64,000 nucleotides of DNA from UBA4416 sp038327195 (GTDB taxonomy: Bacteria > Bacteroidota > Bacteroidia > B-17B0 > Aurantibacillaceae), in the NCBI GenBank assembly GCA_038327195.1, contig JBBQKU010000006.1, positions 1-64,000 on the forward strand, read 5' to 3'. The notes under the pieces were generated by a model. That model worked only from the letters and a program-made list of their open reading frames with translations. It had not been told where the DNA came from and ran no database searches. Below, piece by piece: positions 63,552 through 64,000 of the stretch (positions are counted from its first letter, which is position 1; every line of letters begins with the position of its first letter). The position numbers were made by a program, and so were the translations under genes.

Positions 63552-64000
63552 TTAAGATACTCGGGTAACATCCCAATTTTCCATATAATCTGCTACTTTT
63601 CGTAAAAAAGTACCTCCTAATGAGCCATCTACAACCCTGTGGTCATATGAAAGGGATAAAAACATGAAGTGACGGATTGCTATTACATCTCCTTGAGGCG
63701 TTTCAATAACTGCTGGTTTCTTTTTAATAGAACCAACTGCTAAAATCGCAACTTGTGGTTGTAAAATAATTGGAGTTCCCATTAAATTTCCAAAACCACC
63801 AACATTTGTTAGGGTAAAGGTTCCTCCTTGAATTTCATCTGGAGCTAATTTGTTAGCACGAGCTCTATTAGCCAAATCATTTACGTTTTTAGTTATTCCA
63901 ACTAAGTTCTTTTGGTCAGCATTTTTAATAACTGGCACAATTAAGTTACCAGAAGGCAAAGCTGCTGCCATGCCAATGTTTATGTTTTTACGTTTAATGA
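63552..64000 (-). CDS. 2-oxo acid dehydrogenase E2 (acyltransferase), C-terminal part
   Basis: The frame is open to the window edge, so the N terminus (lipoyl and E1/E3-binding domains) is outside. The catalytic chloramphenicol-acetyltransferase-like domain is recognisable: LIVPVIKNADQKNLVGITKNVNDLANRARANKL, GGTFTLTNVGGFGNLMGTPIILQPQVAILAVGSIKKKP and the active-site SLSYDHRVVDGSLGGTFLRKVADYMENWD (HxxxDG). The homologue could be the pyruvate, 2-oxoglutarate or branched-chain enzyme. The visible segment cannot decide. A strong terminator follows. Confidence 0.93.
   Translation of the reverse strand, partial: IKRKNINIGMAAALPSGNLIVPVIKNADQKNLVGITKNVNDLANRARANKLAPDEIQGGTFTLTNVGGFGNLMGTPIILQPQVAILAVGSIKKKPAVIETPQGDVIAIRHFMFLSLSYDHRVVDGSLGGTFLRKVADYMENWDVTRVS

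Noticed and set aside
1..64000. CRISPR arrays, rRNA or tRNA genes
   Set aside because: No regularly spaced direct repeats and no cloverleaf-like or rRNA-like sequence were noticed on either strand.
1..64000. Prophage or integrative element
   Set aside because: No integrase, terminase, portal, capsid or conjugation genes are visible.

Overview
This window is a chromosomal segment of a low-GC, AT-rich member of the Bacteroidota. Several things point there. There are type IX secretion system (T9SS) parts and cargo: PorT-like, PorG-like and PorP/SprF-like membrane proteins, and two proteins with a C-terminal T9SS sorting domain. Housekeeping proteins are of the Bacteroidota type: a long IleRS, a long urocanase, a DksA-like protein with a Lys-rich tail, and an ABC permease fused to an M1 peptidase. 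Promoters match the TAnnTTTG -7 element, and ribosome-binding sites are weak. Nearly all of the sequence is coding. I see no rRNA, tRNA, CRISPR array or complete insertion sequence. The species cannot be named from the sequence alone.

Layout. 0-6.6 kb: tail of an unknown gene, a gene remnant, porT-like, lspA, the DksA-like gene and ileS (minus strand). 6.7-12.9 kb: a membrane-anchored SpoIIE-type phosphatase, then an ABC ATPase with its permease/peptidase partner. 12.9-15.6 kb: an outer-membrane barrel gene and an accessory-looking pair (RDD membrane protein; zinc-ribbon PD-(D/E)XK nuclease) in unusual intergenic DNA. 15.7-18.6 kb: tatC and a TPR-SpoIIE phosphatase. 18.7-26.7 kb: an SGNH hydrolase and a complete histidine operon, hisG-D-C-B-H-A-F-IE, preceded by a His-rich leader peptide and attenuator. 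26.7-31.9 kb: kynureninase, a very large MORN-like protein and a radical SAM/SPASM enzyme. 32-41.5 kb: rnr, a helical-repeat protein, a small T9SS cargo protein, hemL and leuS. 41.5-50.5 kb: PorP/SprF-like, MuiA-like, histidine kinase, photolyase, hutU, ACMSD-like and a small unknown gene. 50.6-53.7 kb: a collagen-like lipoprotein and a Cys-rich peptide/MbnP-like/outer-membrane protein cluster. 53.7-64 kb: PorG-like, secreted subtilase, unknown exported protein, ettA, a CrtI-like oxidoreductase, a TPR-PD40-OmpA-like protein and the 3' end of a 2-oxo acid dehydrogenase E2 gene.

The most striking structure is a family of small palindrome-ended elements inserted in frame inside conserved enzymes. 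In leuS a 447-bp element (149 codons) encodes a DUF559/Vsr-like endonuclease domain with intact acidic motif residues. It has inverted terminal sequences of the form AGnCCCC...CTCCCC, each carrying a perfect palindrome. In hutU a 118-bp insert has the same ends but no nuclease, like a non-autonomous derivative. A solo palindrome also sits in the editing domain of leuS. Together they look like an endonuclease-driven mobile element that tolerates, or exploits, in-frame insertion into essential genes. A second, unrelated repeat family (about 86 bp, two copies, ends TTGGGCG...CGCAA) shows a compensatory base-pair change in its terminal stem.

Functionally, the window combines amino-acid metabolism (histidine synthesis under attenuation, tryptophan and histidine catabolic steps), translation, cell-envelope and T9SS functions, and signalling through PP2C phosphatases and a histidine kinase. 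All functional calls rest on recognised motifs and family resemblance, without any database search.
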